A stretch of DNA of 17,688 nucleotides. It comes from Oscillospiraceae bacterium. GTDB taxonomy: Bacteria > Bacillota_A > Clostridia > Oscillospirales > Oscillospiraceae. Below the pieces are notes generated by a model. The model was not told the DNA's origin. It made no database searches and worked only from the letters and a program-made list of their open reading frames with translations. Positions 1 to 7,982 of this stretch are shown piece after piece. The position numbers were made by a program, and so were the translations under genes. Each line of letters begins with the position of its first letter. The stretch's first letter is position 1. The DNA lies in NCBI GenBank assembly GCA_016302005.1, contig JAEDOK010000020.1, positions 1-17,688 on the forward strand, written 5' to 3'.

Positions 1-1
1 T

Positions 2-2077
2 GCACCGTCGGAGGTGCTGCGCGGCGGCACGGCGGTGAAGGACGAGACGCTGACGGAAGCCCTGCGCGAACGCTTAAGCTGCTGCGCGGATATGGGCGCA
101 AACGAGCTGTTTGACCCGAACGACACGGCGGCGCTCGTTACGGCGCAATTCGGCAAGTCTCTGGAAGCCCTCGGACTGGTGAAATATGAAGAGGTCTGGC
201 GCAGTGCCGGTGCCCTCCTGCGGACGCTGCGGGAGCTGCAAAAGGTCAGCCTGACGCATGTGCGCAATTTGGAATTTTATGTGCACGGGCGTTTTTTGGA
301 GCTGGATCTCTCCGCCCGGCGCAATTTGGAGCTGACCGAGACGCTGCGCGGCGGCGAAAAGCGCGGCAGCCTCCTGTGGGTGCTCGACCATACCAAGACC
401 GCCATGGGCAGCCGTATGCTCAGAAGCTGGCTGGAAAAGCCGCTCTTAAGCCCCAAACGCATTTCCATGCGGTTAAATGCGGTGGAGGAGCTGACGAAAA
501 ACACGCCGGAGCGGGACGGCTTGCAGGAGCTTTTGCGCACCGTATCCGATTTTGAGCGCGTGATGGCAAGGATCGTCACCGGCGCCGCCAACGCCCGGGA
601 CCTGTTATCCCTGCAATACGGCTGCGAACCGCTGCCCGCATTGAAAGCCGCCCTTGCGCAGTTTCAAAGCCCGATGCTCGGTGTCGTGCAGGACGAAATC
701 GACGATTTGCAGGATATCTGCAAGCTGCTCGCCGCTGCCATTGAAGAAAAACCGCCCTTTACTGTCCGCGAGGGCGGCATCATCCGCGCGGGCTACTCCG
801 GGGAGCTGGACGAGCTGCGGGATATTGTCTCCGGCGGCAAGGGCACCTTGGCGCGCATTGAGGCGGAGGAGAAGGAAAAGACCGGCATCAAGAACCTGCG
901 CGTGGGCTACAACCGCGTGTTCGGTTACTATATTGAGGTCGCGAAGGGGCAGGTCGACCTTGTCCCGGAGACTTACATCCGCAAGCAGACCCTTGCCAAT
1001 GGAGAGCGCTACATCACGCCGGAGCTGAAGGAGCTGGAATCCACCATCCTGACGGCGAAGGATCGCATTACGGCGCTGGAATATGACTTATTCACCCAAA
1101 TTCGCGAGCATTTGGCATTGCAGGCAGAGCGGGTGCAGCGCACGGCGCAGGCGATCGCCTGTCTCGACGTGCTGACGAATTTCGCGGCGCTTGCCGTGCG
1201 GCAGAATTACTGCAAGCCCGAGGTGGATGTCTCGGAGGAGATCGTCATCCGTGAGGGGCGGCATCCCGTGGTGGAGCAGGTGCTGAAATCCAGTCTGTTT
1301 GTCCCGAACGACACCGTCCTCGACTGCGGCGAGAACCGTACCGCGATCATCACGGGCCCCAATATGGCGGGGAAGTCCACCTATATGCGGCAGGTCGCGC
1401 TGATCGTGCTGATGGCGCAGATCGGCTCCTTCGTGCCGGCAAAGTCCGCGCATATCGGCATCGTGGACCGCATTTTCACCCGCATCGGCGCGTCGGACGA
1501 CCTCTCCATGGGCAAATCCACCTTTATGGTGGAGATGTCGGAGGTTGCGGAGATTTTATCCCACGCCACGGCGCGGAGCCTGCTGATCCTCGACGAGATC
1601 GGGCGCGGCACCTCCACCTTTGACGGCATGGCGATCGCCCGTGCGGTGGTGGAGTATGTCACGGACAAAAAGCGCCTCGGGGCGAAGACCTTATTTGCGA
1701 CGCATTACCACGAGCTGACGGATATCGAGCGGGAGATCGGCGGTGTGAAGAATTATAATATCGCGGTCAGAAAGCGCGGCGGGGACATTGTGTTCCTGCG
1801 CAAGATCGTCCCCGGCGCGGCGGACGACTCCTACGGCGTGGAGGTCGCGAAGCTGGCGGGACTGCCGGAGAAGGTCGTCTCCCGTGCGCGGCAGCTTTTG
1901 CATGATTTGGAGAGCGGCGCACCCGTGCGGACGGTCGAGGTGGCGGCGAACGACCAGCTCTCGATTATGAGCATGGAAAACGACGCCCTGCGCAAGCGGT
2001 TGGAGTCGATGTCCGTCGAGACAATGACCCCGATCGAGGCGATGAACGCTTTGTTTGAATTGAAAAAGATGGTTTGA
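2..2077 (+). CDS. mutS: DNA mismatch repair ATPase MutS (5' truncated by window)
   Basis: MutS recognises mismatches and recruits MutL. The reading frame is open from base 2, so the gene starts upstream of the window. The 691 visible residues begin in the connector domain, and the N-terminal mismatch-binding domain (about 180 residues of a normal 860-880) is outside. Lever/core and clamp domains follow. The ATPase domain has a Walker A motif GPNMAGKST at about 1355-1381, a Walker B motif LLILDEIGRGTSTFDG at about 1579-1626, and the FATHYHEL switch at about 1693-1716. The domain is intact to the stop codon at 2075-2077. Eight bases after the stop begins a palindromic repeat, followed by a CPBP protease gene and then mutL, so the usual mutS-mutL pair is interrupted. 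The family assignment is secure. Confidence 0.97.
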   Translation, partial: APSEVLRGGTAVKDETLTEALRERLSCCADMGANELFDPNDTAALVTAQFGKSLEALGLVKYEEVWRSAGALLRTLRELQKVSLTHVRNLEFYVHGRFLELDLSARRNLELTETLRGGEKRGSLLWVLDHTKTAMGSRMLRSWLEKPLLSPKRISMRLNAVEELTKNTPERDGLQELLRTVSDFERVMARIVTGAANARDLLSLQYGCEPLPALKAALAQFQSPMLGVVQDEIDDLQDICKLLAAAIEEKPPFTVREGGIIRAGYSGELDELRDIVSGGKGTLARIEAEEKEKTGIKNLRVGYNRVFGYYIEVAKGQVDLVPETYIRKQTLANGERYITPELKELESTILTAKDRITALEYDLFTQIREHLALQAERVQRTAQAIACLDVLTNFAALAVRQNYCKPEVDVSEEIVIREGRHPVVEQVLKSSLFVPNDTVLDCGENRTAIITGPNMAGKSTYMRQVALIVLMAQIGSFVPAKSAHIGIVDRIFTRIGASDDLSMGKSTFMVEMSEVAEILSHATARSLLILDEIGRGTSTFDGMAIARAVVEYVTDKKRLGAKTLFATHYHELTDIEREIGGVKNYNIAVRKRGGDIVFLRKIVPGAADDSYGVEVAKLAGLPEKVVSRARQLLHDLESGAPVRTVEVAANDQLSIMSMENDALRKRLESMSVETMTPIEAMNALFELKKMV

Positions 2078-2084
2078 AAAACGT

Positions 2085-2237
2085 TGTAGGGCGGGGACAT
2101 AAATTTGCGCGCGGACGGGAGTTGCTGCACGAGATTGCCACGACCAGTGTGCGCACTGATCTCGCAATGACATGCTTGGGAAGATTGTACGCAGCTGGTA
2201 GTTCCTGCACCGGCTTAGGACATGTCCCCGCCCTACA
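2085..2237. repeat. Modular palindromic repeat, A-type with nested B hairpin (copy 1)
   Basis: A 153-bp element lies between mutS and the CPBP gene. Its termini are a perfect 16-bp inverted repeat, TGTAGGGCGGGGACAT at 2085-2100 and its complement at 2222-2237. Inside lies a B hairpin (2131-2171, ATTGCCACG ... CTCGCAAT with inner arms CAGTG/CACTG). The right half carries the shared core GGTAGTTCCTGCACCGGC near 2200-2217. No transposase and no obvious target-site duplication is seen. It looks like a non-autonomous MITE-like or palindromic element. It would lie in the mutS-CPBP transcript if these genes are co-transcribed. Confidence 0.85.
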
Positions 2238-2267
2238 GAGTATGAAGAAATTTGGAAGGAAATACGG

Positions 2268-2996
2268 ATGCGCGAGACGTTTCGGGAGCGCGATATTGTT
2301 GCGCCGACTAAAATAGAACTGCTTTGCGGCTTGGGGTGCTGGCTCCTTTATCTGTCCGGTATCCCGGAGCTGCTGCGTTGGCTGCTTCCGCTGCTCGGTG
2401 TTGACCTTAGCAGCGTGCGGGGCGCGAGTCTTGCGCAGATCGCGGCTTTTGTGCTGGATTTTATTTTGCTTGTGCTTGTTTTCCGCAAATTCCTCTGGCG
2501 ATCTACACAGCCGCTAAAGGGGAACGGGAGACGCCTGCTTTCCACCATCCTGCGCGGATTCGCCTTTTATTGGCTGCTGGCGTATCTCGTCTCGCTGCTG
2601 ATCATGTTCCTCAGCGCCGGAATGAATGTGACGCTCGAAAACCGCAACAACGAGGCGATCGGCACCATCCTGACGAATTACACGCTCCCGATGGCGATCA
2701 GCACGGTCGTTTTTGCGCCGATCACGGAGGAATGTCTTGTGCGCGGCGTGCTGTTCGCGCCGATTTGCAGGCGTAAGCCGTGGGTCGCCTATCTTGTGAC
2801 GACGGTGCTGTTCGGGCTGCTGCATACGTTTCAGTATATTGGGGTGCAGCCGTGGAGCGTGCTTGCCCTTTCCTTTCTGCAATATCTGCCCGCCGGGATC
2901 ACGCTCGGCTGGGTTTATCAGCGCACGCGCAGCATCTGGGGCGCGATCGCGCTGCACAGCCTGATCAATTTGGTCGCCGTCGCGGCGATGCTCTGA
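2268..2996 (+). CDS. CPBP family intramembrane glutamic endopeptidase
   Basis: This is a polytopic membrane protein of 242 residues with the three CPBP (Abi/CAAX protease) motifs: EExxxR at E154-E155-R159, FxxxH at F182-H186 and HxxxN at H230-N234. Hydrophobic segments lie around residues 18-45, 55-75, 95-117, 138-153, 172-190 and 196-216. Family members cleave peptides within the membrane; in bacteria roles include bacteriocin self-immunity and processing of signalling peptides, but this protein's substrate cannot be told. The ATG at 2268 is preceded by AAGGA at 2256-2260. The gene sits between mutS and mutL, 13 bp ahead of mutL, so it is probably co-transcribed with mutL. The family call is strong, the biological role unknown. 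Confidence 0.9.
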   Translation: MRETFRERDIVAPTKIELLCGLGCWLLYLSGIPELLRWLLPLLGVDLSSVRGASLAQIAAFVLDFILLVLVFRKFLWRSTQPLKGNGRRLLSTILRGFAFYWLLAYLVSLLIMFLSAGMNVTLENRNNEAIGTILTNYTLPMAISTVVFAPITEECLVRGVLFAPICRRKPWVAYLVTTVLFGLLHTFQYIGVQPWSVLALSFLQYLPAGITLGWVYQRTRSIWGAIALHSLINLVAVAAML

Positions 2997-3009
2997 CGGA
3001 GGTGAGATC

Positions 3010-5055
3010 ATGCCAAAAATTCAACAGCTTTCGCCCCATGTGGCGGATCTGATCGCAGCGGGCGAGGTCGTGGATCGTCCCGCAGGCGCGGCAAAGGAGC
3101 TGGTCGAAAACGCCATTGACGCGGGGGCGAAAAATATTACCGTGGAAATACAAAACGGCGGCATGACCTTTTTGCGGGTGACCGACGACGGCTGCGGCAT
3201 GAGCGCCGAGGACGCGCCCACCGCCTTTTTGCGCCACGCGACCAGCAAGCTCCGCGAGGCGAGCGACTTGGAGGCGATCCACACCCTCGGCTTTCGAGGT
3301 GAGGCGCTGGCGGCGATCTCTGCCGTTTCCAGAGTCGATCTGATGACGAAAACCGCCGATGCGGAATTCGGCACGGGGCTGCATTTGGACGCCGGTATCG
3401 TGACCGAACAGGGCGAGGTCGGCTGCCCGAACGGGACGACGATCATCGTCCGGGACCTGTTTTATAACACGCCTGCGCGCATGAAGTTTATGAAGCGCGA
3501 TACTGTGGAGGCGTCTGCGGTTCTGAGCATGATGCAGCGTCTCGCCCTCGCGCACCCGGAGATCGCCTTCCGCGTCCTGAGAGACGGAGAGGAGCAGCTT
3601 CACACGGCGGGGGACGGGCGGCTTTACAGCGCGGTCTATGCCGTGATGGGCAGAACGACCGCCCAGGAGATGACCGAGGTGGACAGCCGCTATGAGAAAT
3701 ACGCGCTCTCAGGTTATGTTTCCAAGCCGAACGCCTCCCGGGGCAACCGCAGCAATCAGATATTCTTTGTCAACGGACGCCATGTGCGCTCAAAGTCCAT
3801 GACCGCCGCCCTTGAGGAGGCGTACCGCAACGCGCTGATGGTCGGACGCTATCCGTCCTGCGTGCTGCATCTGACGATGCCGGAGCATTTGGTGGATGTC
3901 AATGTCCATCCCGCCAAGACCGAGGTGCGGTTTTTGAACGAGCGCGATGTGTTTGACTGCATCCGGTACGGCGTACAGGGCGCTTTGGAGCGGGCGAGCG
4001 GACGGGTGCCGCTGCAGCTGCCCCACTCTGAAAAGCCGAGGACGCAGACGACTGCCGTGCCGAAGCAAAATTTTTTCCGTCAGATGAGCGCCGAGGATTA
4101 CCGCGCCTTCGCCGCCGTGATGCAGGACAGCGCAAGGGCTTCCGTAAATGCAGACAAGATTGCTGCGCAGTCTCGCAATGACAACGTAGGGCGGGGACAT
4201 GTCCCTGCCGTCCGCGAAGCGGCAGACGGTACGGGGAAACAAGCTCGTACAGATGCGGCAGTTCCTGCACCGGCTTATGACTGTCCCCGCCCTACAGTGG
4301 AGGGTGACGATGTAGGGGCGGCTATCAGCCGCCCGCGAGGAACGGAAGGCATCGCTGCAACGGATGAGATTGCCACGGCGCAAGCGCCTCGCAATGACAG
4401 TATAGGGGCGGATGAGATTGCCACGGCGCAAGCGCCTCGCAATGACAGTGTGGAAGCGGAAGCGCAGCAGGAGCTGCCGTTGCAGACGCAATCTTACCGC
4501 GTGGTTGGCGAGGTGTTGGACACCTATATTATTGTCGAGCAGGACAGAGAGGTCTTGCTCATCGACAAGCACGCGGCGCATGAGCGGATTCTCTTTGAAA
4601 AGCTCCGCAGAAGCACGGAACCCATTATGTCCCAGCTTCTGCTGGAACCAATATTATGTCAACCAGAGCGGGAGGAGGCGGCGATCCTGACGGAAAACGC
4701 CCGTCTTCTGAACGAGTGCGGCTTTGAGGTCAGCGACTACGGCGACGGGACGCTTGCCGTGCGCCGCATTCCCGCAGAGCTGGACGCAGCCGACGCGGAG
4801 AGCGCCCTCAATCAGCTTGCGAGCAACCTTTTGAACGGCAAGCGCACCGACCCCGCCGCCCTGCGGGACACGCTGCTGCACACGGTGGCTTGCAAAGCCG
4901 CAATCAAGGGCGGCAGGCACACCGATGCCCGCGAGCGGGAGGTCTTGGTGAAGCAGGTGCTCTCCGACCCGTCGCTCAAATACTGCCCCCACGGCAGACC
5001 GATCGTTGCCGTGTTGACCGCTTCGCAGTTGGAGCGGAGCTTTAAGAGGGCGTGA
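3010..5055 (+). CDS. mutL: DNA mismatch repair protein MutL (endonuclease type) with repeat-derived linker
   Basis: MutL links mismatch recognition by MutS to strand incision. The N-terminal GHKL ATPase shows ELVENAID (catalytic E30), DDGCGM (59-64) and GFRGEAL (94-100). The C-terminal domain has the nicking-endonuclease motif DKHAAHERILFE from D519 (family pattern DQHAxxExxxxE), ACKAA near C628, CPHGRP near C659 and a terminal FKR. It should therefore nick DNA itself, as expected where MutH is absent. The start is fixed by GGAGGTGA just before ATG 3010. Residues about 380-480 are encoded by palindromic repeats, including a 16-codon tandem duplication (ADEIATAQAPRNDS repeated). All of them keep the frame, and the conserved domains on both sides are intact, so the protein is probably functional. 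At 681 residues it is not clearly outside the family range. The stop overlaps the translation start region of miaA. Confidence 0.97.
   Translation: MPKIQQLSPHVADLIAAGEVVDRPAGAAKELVENAIDAGAKNITVEIQNGGMTFLRVTDDGCGMSAEDAPTAFLRHATSKLREASDLEAIHTLGFRGEALAAISAVSRVDLMTKTADAEFGTGLHLDAGIVTEQGEVGCPNGTTIIVRDLFYNTPARMKFMKRDTVEASAVLSMMQRLALAHPEIAFRVLRDGEEQLHTAGDGRLYSAVYAVMGRTTAQEMTEVDSRYEKYALSGYVSKPNASRGNRSNQIFFVNGRHVRSKSMTAALEEAYRNALMVGRYPSCVLHLTMPEHLVDVNVHPAKTEVRFLNERDVFDCIRYGVQGALERASGRVPLQLPHSEKPRTQTTAVPKQNFFRQMSAEDYRAFAAVMQDSARASVNADKIAAQSRNDNVGRGHVPAVREAADGTGKQARTDAAVPAPAYDCPRPTVEGDDVGAAISRPRGTEGIAATDEIATAQAPRNDSIGADEIATAQAPRNDSVEAEAQQELPLQTQSYRVVGEVLDTYIIVEQDREVLLIDKHAAHERILFEKLRRSTEPIMSQLLLEPILCQPEREEAAILTENARLLNECGFEVSDYGDGTLAVRRIPAELDAADAESALNQLASNLLNGKRTDPAALRDTLLHTVACKAAIKGGRHTDAREREVLVKQVLSDPSLKYCPHGRPIVAVLTASQLERSFKRA
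4153..4452. repeat. Cluster of palindromic repeats inside mutL (A, B and C modules)
   Basis: In order this holds: a degenerate B hairpin (about 4157-4192); an A-type element from GTAGGGCGGGGACA near 4186 to TGTCCCCGCCCTAC at about 4282-4295, with the core AGTTCCTGCACCGGC; a C-type half element (4311-4335, stem GGGCGGCT/AGCCGCCC); and two B hairpins (4366-4398 and 4414-4446). The last two lie in a perfect tandem repeat of 41 bp with a 48-bp period (4361-4401 and 4409-4449). All are read in frame as MutL linker. The A element is translated in the same phase in which the ileS-upstream copy is open (VGRGHVPA.REAADGT in both). Confidence 0.88.
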
Positions 5056-5057
5056 GG

Positions 5058-5984
5058 ATGGAGTTGCTTTGTATCGTCGGCCCCACCGCCACGGGGAAAA
5101 CCCGCCTCTCGGTCGCCTTGGCGCAGCAGCTCGGCGCGGAGATCGTCTCCTGTGATTCCATGCAGCTCTACCGAGGCATGGACATCGGCACGGCGAAGCC
5201 CACGGCGGCGGAGACGAGCGGTGTAAGGCACCATATGCTGGATTGCATTGACCCGCAGGAGGAGTTTTCCGTTAGCCGCTATGTTGAGCTGGCAGACGCC
5301 TGCGTGCAGGAGATTTTATCGCGGGGCAAGCCCGTGATCGTCGTCGGCGGCACGGGGCTGTATGTGGATTCCTTCGTCGCGGGGCGGGAGTTCGCGCCCT
5401 TTCCGCAGACGGGCATACGGGAGGCGCTGACCCTTCGGGCGCAGAGAGAGGGGATCGAGCCGCTGATGGAGCAGCTTCGCGCGGTGGATCCCGAGGCGGC
5501 GGCAAGCATTCACCCGTCGAATCAAAAACGCGTCATCCGCGCGTTGGAGGTCTATTTGGAGACGGGCAAGACCATCACCCGGCACAACCGGGAGACGCAG
5601 AGCCGACCGCCGAAATACCGACCGATTTGGATAGGTCTGGATTATGTCAACCGCTCCGCCCTCTATGCCCGCATTGACGCCCGCGTAGACGAGATGTTTG
5701 CACAGGGTCTGGTCGGGGAGGTGCGGCGGCTGCTGGAAAGCGGTGTCTCCCCGACGGCGACGAGTATGCAGGCAATCGGCTACAAGGAGCTGACGGCGTT
5801 TTTGCGCGGGGAAGACACCGAGGACGCGGCGCGGGAGAAGATCAAGCTCGCCTCCCGCCGCTACGCCAAACGGCAGCGGACATGGTTCCGCCGCAATGCG
5901 GACATCCACTGGATCGAATTGCCCGACGCACCCGACTTTGACGCGGTTTTGCGGCAGGCAGCGGAGATTTGCGCGGGGCAATAA
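5058..5984 (+). CDS. miaA: tRNA dimethylallyltransferase MiaA
   Basis: MiaA transfers dimethylallyl from DMAPP to N6 of A37 in tRNAs that read codons beginning with U. The 308-residue protein starts with the P-loop GPTATGKT (residues 8-15), followed by SCDSMQLYRGMDIGTAKP (catalytic Asp near D33) and VGGTGLYVDSF. The C-terminal half has QAIGYKEL and RRYAKRQRTWFRR, typical of the family. ATG 5058 is chosen over an in-frame GTG at 5052 because AAGAGGG (5044-5050) is correctly spaced only for the ATG. The gene begins 2 bp after the mutL stop, which suggests translational coupling. mutL-miaA-hfq is a common order in Firmicutes. Confidence 0.96.
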   Translation: MELLCIVGPTATGKTRLSVALAQQLGAEIVSCDSMQLYRGMDIGTAKPTAAETSGVRHHMLDCIDPQEEFSVSRYVELADACVQEILSRGKPVIVVGGTGLYVDSFVAGREFAPFPQTGIREALTLRAQREGIEPLMEQLRAVDPEAAASIHPSNQKRVIRALEVYLETGKTITRHNRETQSRPPKYRPIWIGLDYVNRSALYARIDARVDEMFAQGLVGEVRRLLESGVSPTATSMQAIGYKELTAFLRGEDTEDAAREKIKLASRRYAKRQRTWFRRNADIHWIELPDAPDFDAVLRQAAEICAGQ

Positions 5985-6327
5985 AATCGCGGATTTACTC
6001 TAAGGGAATTAGCCCAATGGATTGCCACGGGCGCATGCGCCCTCGCAATGACACGGAAAGGAAATTGGTACGCAGTCGGTAATTCCTGCACCGGCGCGCC
6101 GAGTCGTCGCGCCCTACGGAGGGGTGCGGTTGATGGATTTTGAATCCGTGCGAAGCACACCACAGTCATTCACCCTTAGCCCTTAGTCCAATCAATTGAC
6201 GCGCATATTCGCCCCATATAGCGGGCAAAAATTATTTCATGGTTTCCGACGGGAGATTCGGGAATTCGACAAGGACAAGCCATTACAATAGGAGTATCCC
6301 GAAAACAAGAAAAGAGGTACTCAAAAA
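5985..6327 (+). other. miaA-hfq intergenic region (343 bp)
   Basis: No gene is seen here. The first third is the composite repeat described separately. The remaining 200 bases become AT-richer toward hfq. Weak promoter-like sequences occur: TTGACG at 6196-6201 with TATAGC at 6217-6222 (spacer only 15), and a TACAAT hexamer near 6283-6288 without a good -35 box. hfq may therefore have its own promoter, but neither candidate is convincing. No clear terminator follows miaA. Confidence 0.5.
6014..6118. repeat. Modular palindromic repeat, B hairpin fused to A-type right half (copy 3)
   Basis: The left part (6019-6052) is a B hairpin with ATTGCCAC/CTCGCAAT and a perfect 14-bp inner palindrome GGGCGCATGCGCCC at 6029-6042. 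The right part carries GTACGCAGTCGGTAATTCCTGCACCGG, cut here to its core TAATTCCTGCACCGGC, and ends in GTCGCGCCCTAC near 6115, the usual A-type right terminus with a changed inner sequence. The matching left A terminus is absent, so this is a composite or eroded copy. It lies in the miaA-hfq gap. The outer limits are approximate. Confidence 0.75.
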
Positions 6328-6549
6328 ATGGCAAACACAGAAAATTTGCAGGATCTGATCTTAAACGAGGTACGCAAGGAGCATATTCCCGTGACGATGT
6401 TCCTGATGAACGGCTTTCAGATGAAAGGCATCATTACGGGCTTTGACAGCTTTATCGTCGTCTTAAGCTCTGAGGGCAAACAGCAGATGATCTACAAGCA
6501 CGCGATCTCCACGCTTGTGCCGCTGCAGCCCGTGCGCGTCCCGCTGTAA
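6328..6549 (+). CDS. hfq: RNA chaperone Hfq
   Basis: Hfq is a hexameric Sm-like protein that binds small RNAs and mRNAs. The 73-residue protein matches the family core: NLQD (Q8) near the N-terminus, [21 protein letters not shown] (Sm1, with the proximal-face F42) and [11 protein letters not shown] (Sm2, with Y56-K57-H58). It ends soon after the Sm fold at VPL, so it has almost no C-terminal tail, as is usual in Firmicutes. GAGGT about 9 bases upstream of ATG 6328 supports the start. It follows miaA as in many bacteria, though separated here by 343 bp. A long palindromic element begins a few bases after the stop. Confidence 0.97.
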   Translation: MANTENLQDLILNEVRKEHIPVTMFLMNGFQMKGIITGFDSFIVVLSSEGKQQMIYKHAISTLVPLQPVRVPL

Positions 6550-6553
6550 GCTT

Positions 6554-6715
6554 GGGAACCTCTGAATCAATCGACTGCGGCGTTCGGCGGATCTTTTGCC
6601 GCAACTTTTCGGTTTGAAAACCTTGAAATACACAAAGTATTCCTGCGGTTTTCAAACCTCAGTTTGCAGCAAAATCCCTCGCTGACCGCTCTTGTAGATT
6701 CCTTCAGAGCTTCCT
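6554..6715. repeat. Large imperfect palindromic element downstream of hfq
   Basis: About 160 bp fold back on themselves along nearly the whole length. The outer arms are GGAACCTCTGAA (6555-6566) and TTCAGAGCTTCC (about 6703-6714), with one mismatch. The arms continue imperfectly through ATCTTTTGCCGCAA and TTTGCAGCAAAATCCC. The inner arms are a perfect 12-bp inverted repeat, GGTTTGAAAACC (6611-6622) and GGTTTTCAAACC (6647-6658), and a small AATAC/GTATT stem sits in the loop. It carries no ORF. It differs in sequence from the A, B and C repeats in this window. It could be a MITE-like element or a structured 3' end of the hfq transcript. Confidence 0.75.
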
Positions 6716-6767
6716 TAGATCGTCCTGCGTGCCGACTCCCGTAGGGGAGCCGTAATAGGAGGACCCA

Positions 6768-7982
6768 ATGAGAAAGCAGGGCGAATTTTACTTAAAGCTC
6801 ATTTCCATACTGCTGGCGGTCGTGATCGCGGCGTATGTGCTGTTTTCGGTGATTCTGAACTCCGGCAGCAGCTATGCGCTTGAGACGGCTGTCTACTGCG
6901 AAGTCGGCGACGGGGTGACCGTTTCCGGCTTTGTGGTGCGTTCTGAGGAGGTGCTGGTGAGCAATGCTCCGATCATCGTATGCGAGCTGACCGAGGGCGA
7001 ACGCGTCGGCGGCGGTCAGCGCGTGGCGACCGGCTATCAGTCCGGCAGCGCACGGGAGAACCGAGAGGAGTTGAATTCGCTGAAAAAACAGCGCGACCAG
7101 CTTGCCTATGCCGCAGAGGGGTCGGACAGCAGCAATGCAGCCGCCTTAGACGGCGAGATTTCCAATATGATCGTCAGCCTCGCGGTGCAGACCTCGCAGC
7201 AGCGCTTCAGCGCCGCGCGCGCCACCGCTTCGGAGCTGGAGCCGTTGGTTTTGCGGCGCAGCGTATCGGGCGGCGACACCAAACTGATACAAAGGCGTAT
7301 AGCGGAGATCGACCAACGTATTTCTGCCCTTTCGGCGCAGACCACGACCGGCGCGACCGCCATCACGGTGGCGGAATCGGGCTATTTCTCGGAGCAGGCG
7401 GACGGGCTGGAGCGTGTTTTAACCCCGGAGCGTGTGCAGACCATGACCCTCTCGGAGCTGCGCGCTTTGGAAGAAGGGGAATACAGCGCGCCCGATAGCG
7501 CCATCGGCAGGCTGATTCAAGGACAGAAATGGTACTTTATTGCGGAGATCCCACAAGAACGCGCTGAACAGTGCGAAGAGGGCGACCGCCTGACCGTCAA
7601 TTTTGCCGACGGCGCGCTGCAGGGGCTGCGAATGCGCGTGGAGCGGATCGGCGCGGCGGAGGACGGGAGCTGCGTGATCGTCCTCTCCTGCGAAAAAAAG
7701 CTGCAAAATGTTACGGCGCTGCGGCGGCAGACCGTGGATATCGTGTTTGACACCTACGAGGGTCTGCGCGTACCGAAGACGGCGATCTATTATGTGAACG
7801 GCGAGACGGGCGTTTATATTTTGGAGGGTGCCCGAGCCGACTGGAAAACGGTCGAAATTATTTTTGAATACGGCAATGACTATCTCGTCCGCTGGGACGA
7901 CAGCGATACGGACAACCTCTGGCCGAAGGATGAGATCATTTTGACGGCGGAGGATATTTCGGATGGGAAGGTGATGGAATGA
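6768..7982 (+). CDS. HlyD-like membrane-anchored protein
   Basis: The protein has 404 residues with one N-terminal membrane segment (about 9-29) and no clear cleavage site, so it should be anchored with the rest outside the cell. Residues about 95-200 are rich in charged and Ala/Leu positions and likely form a coiled-coil hairpin (for example NREELNSLKKQRDQLAYAAE). The C-terminal third resembles the beta-barrel domain of HlyD/RND adaptor proteins, with LRVPKTAIYYVNGETGVYIL typical of that region. The sequence shows no partner transporter. It is followed by yggS with a 4-bp ATGA overlap, then sepF and divIVA, which suggests a cell-envelope or division-linked role (inference). AGGAGG before ATG 6768 fixes the start. 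The specific function is unknown. Confidence 0.75.
   Translation: MRKQGEFYLKLISILLAVVIAAYVLFSVILNSGSSYALETAVYCEVGDGVTVSGFVVRSEEVLVSNAPIIVCELTEGERVGGGQRVATGYQSGSARENREELNSLKKQRDQLAYAAEGSDSSNAAALDGEISNMIVSLAVQTSQQRFSAARATASELEPLVLRRSVSGGDTKLIQRRIAEIDQRISALSAQTTTGATAITVAESGYFSEQADGLERVLTPERVQTMTLSELRALEEGEYSAPDSAIGRLIQGQKWYFIAEIPQERAEQCEEGDRLTVNFADGALQGLRMRVERIGAAEDGSCVIVLSCEKKLQNVTALRRQTVDIVFDTYEGLRVPKTAIYYVNGETGVYILEGARADWKTVEIIFEYGNDYLVRWDDSDTDNLWPKDEIILTAEDISDGKVME

Noticed and set aside
2074..2316. Open frame of 80 codons across the mutS-CPBP gap
   Set aside because: It is mostly translation of the palindromic repeat, overlaps the mutS end and the CPBP start, and has no ribosome binding site.
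3790..4581. Long minus-strand open frame (263 codons) opposite mutL
   Set aside because: It lies antisense to well-conserved MutL coding sequence, its residues are typical of a shadow frame, and the repeats give it the duplicated segment.
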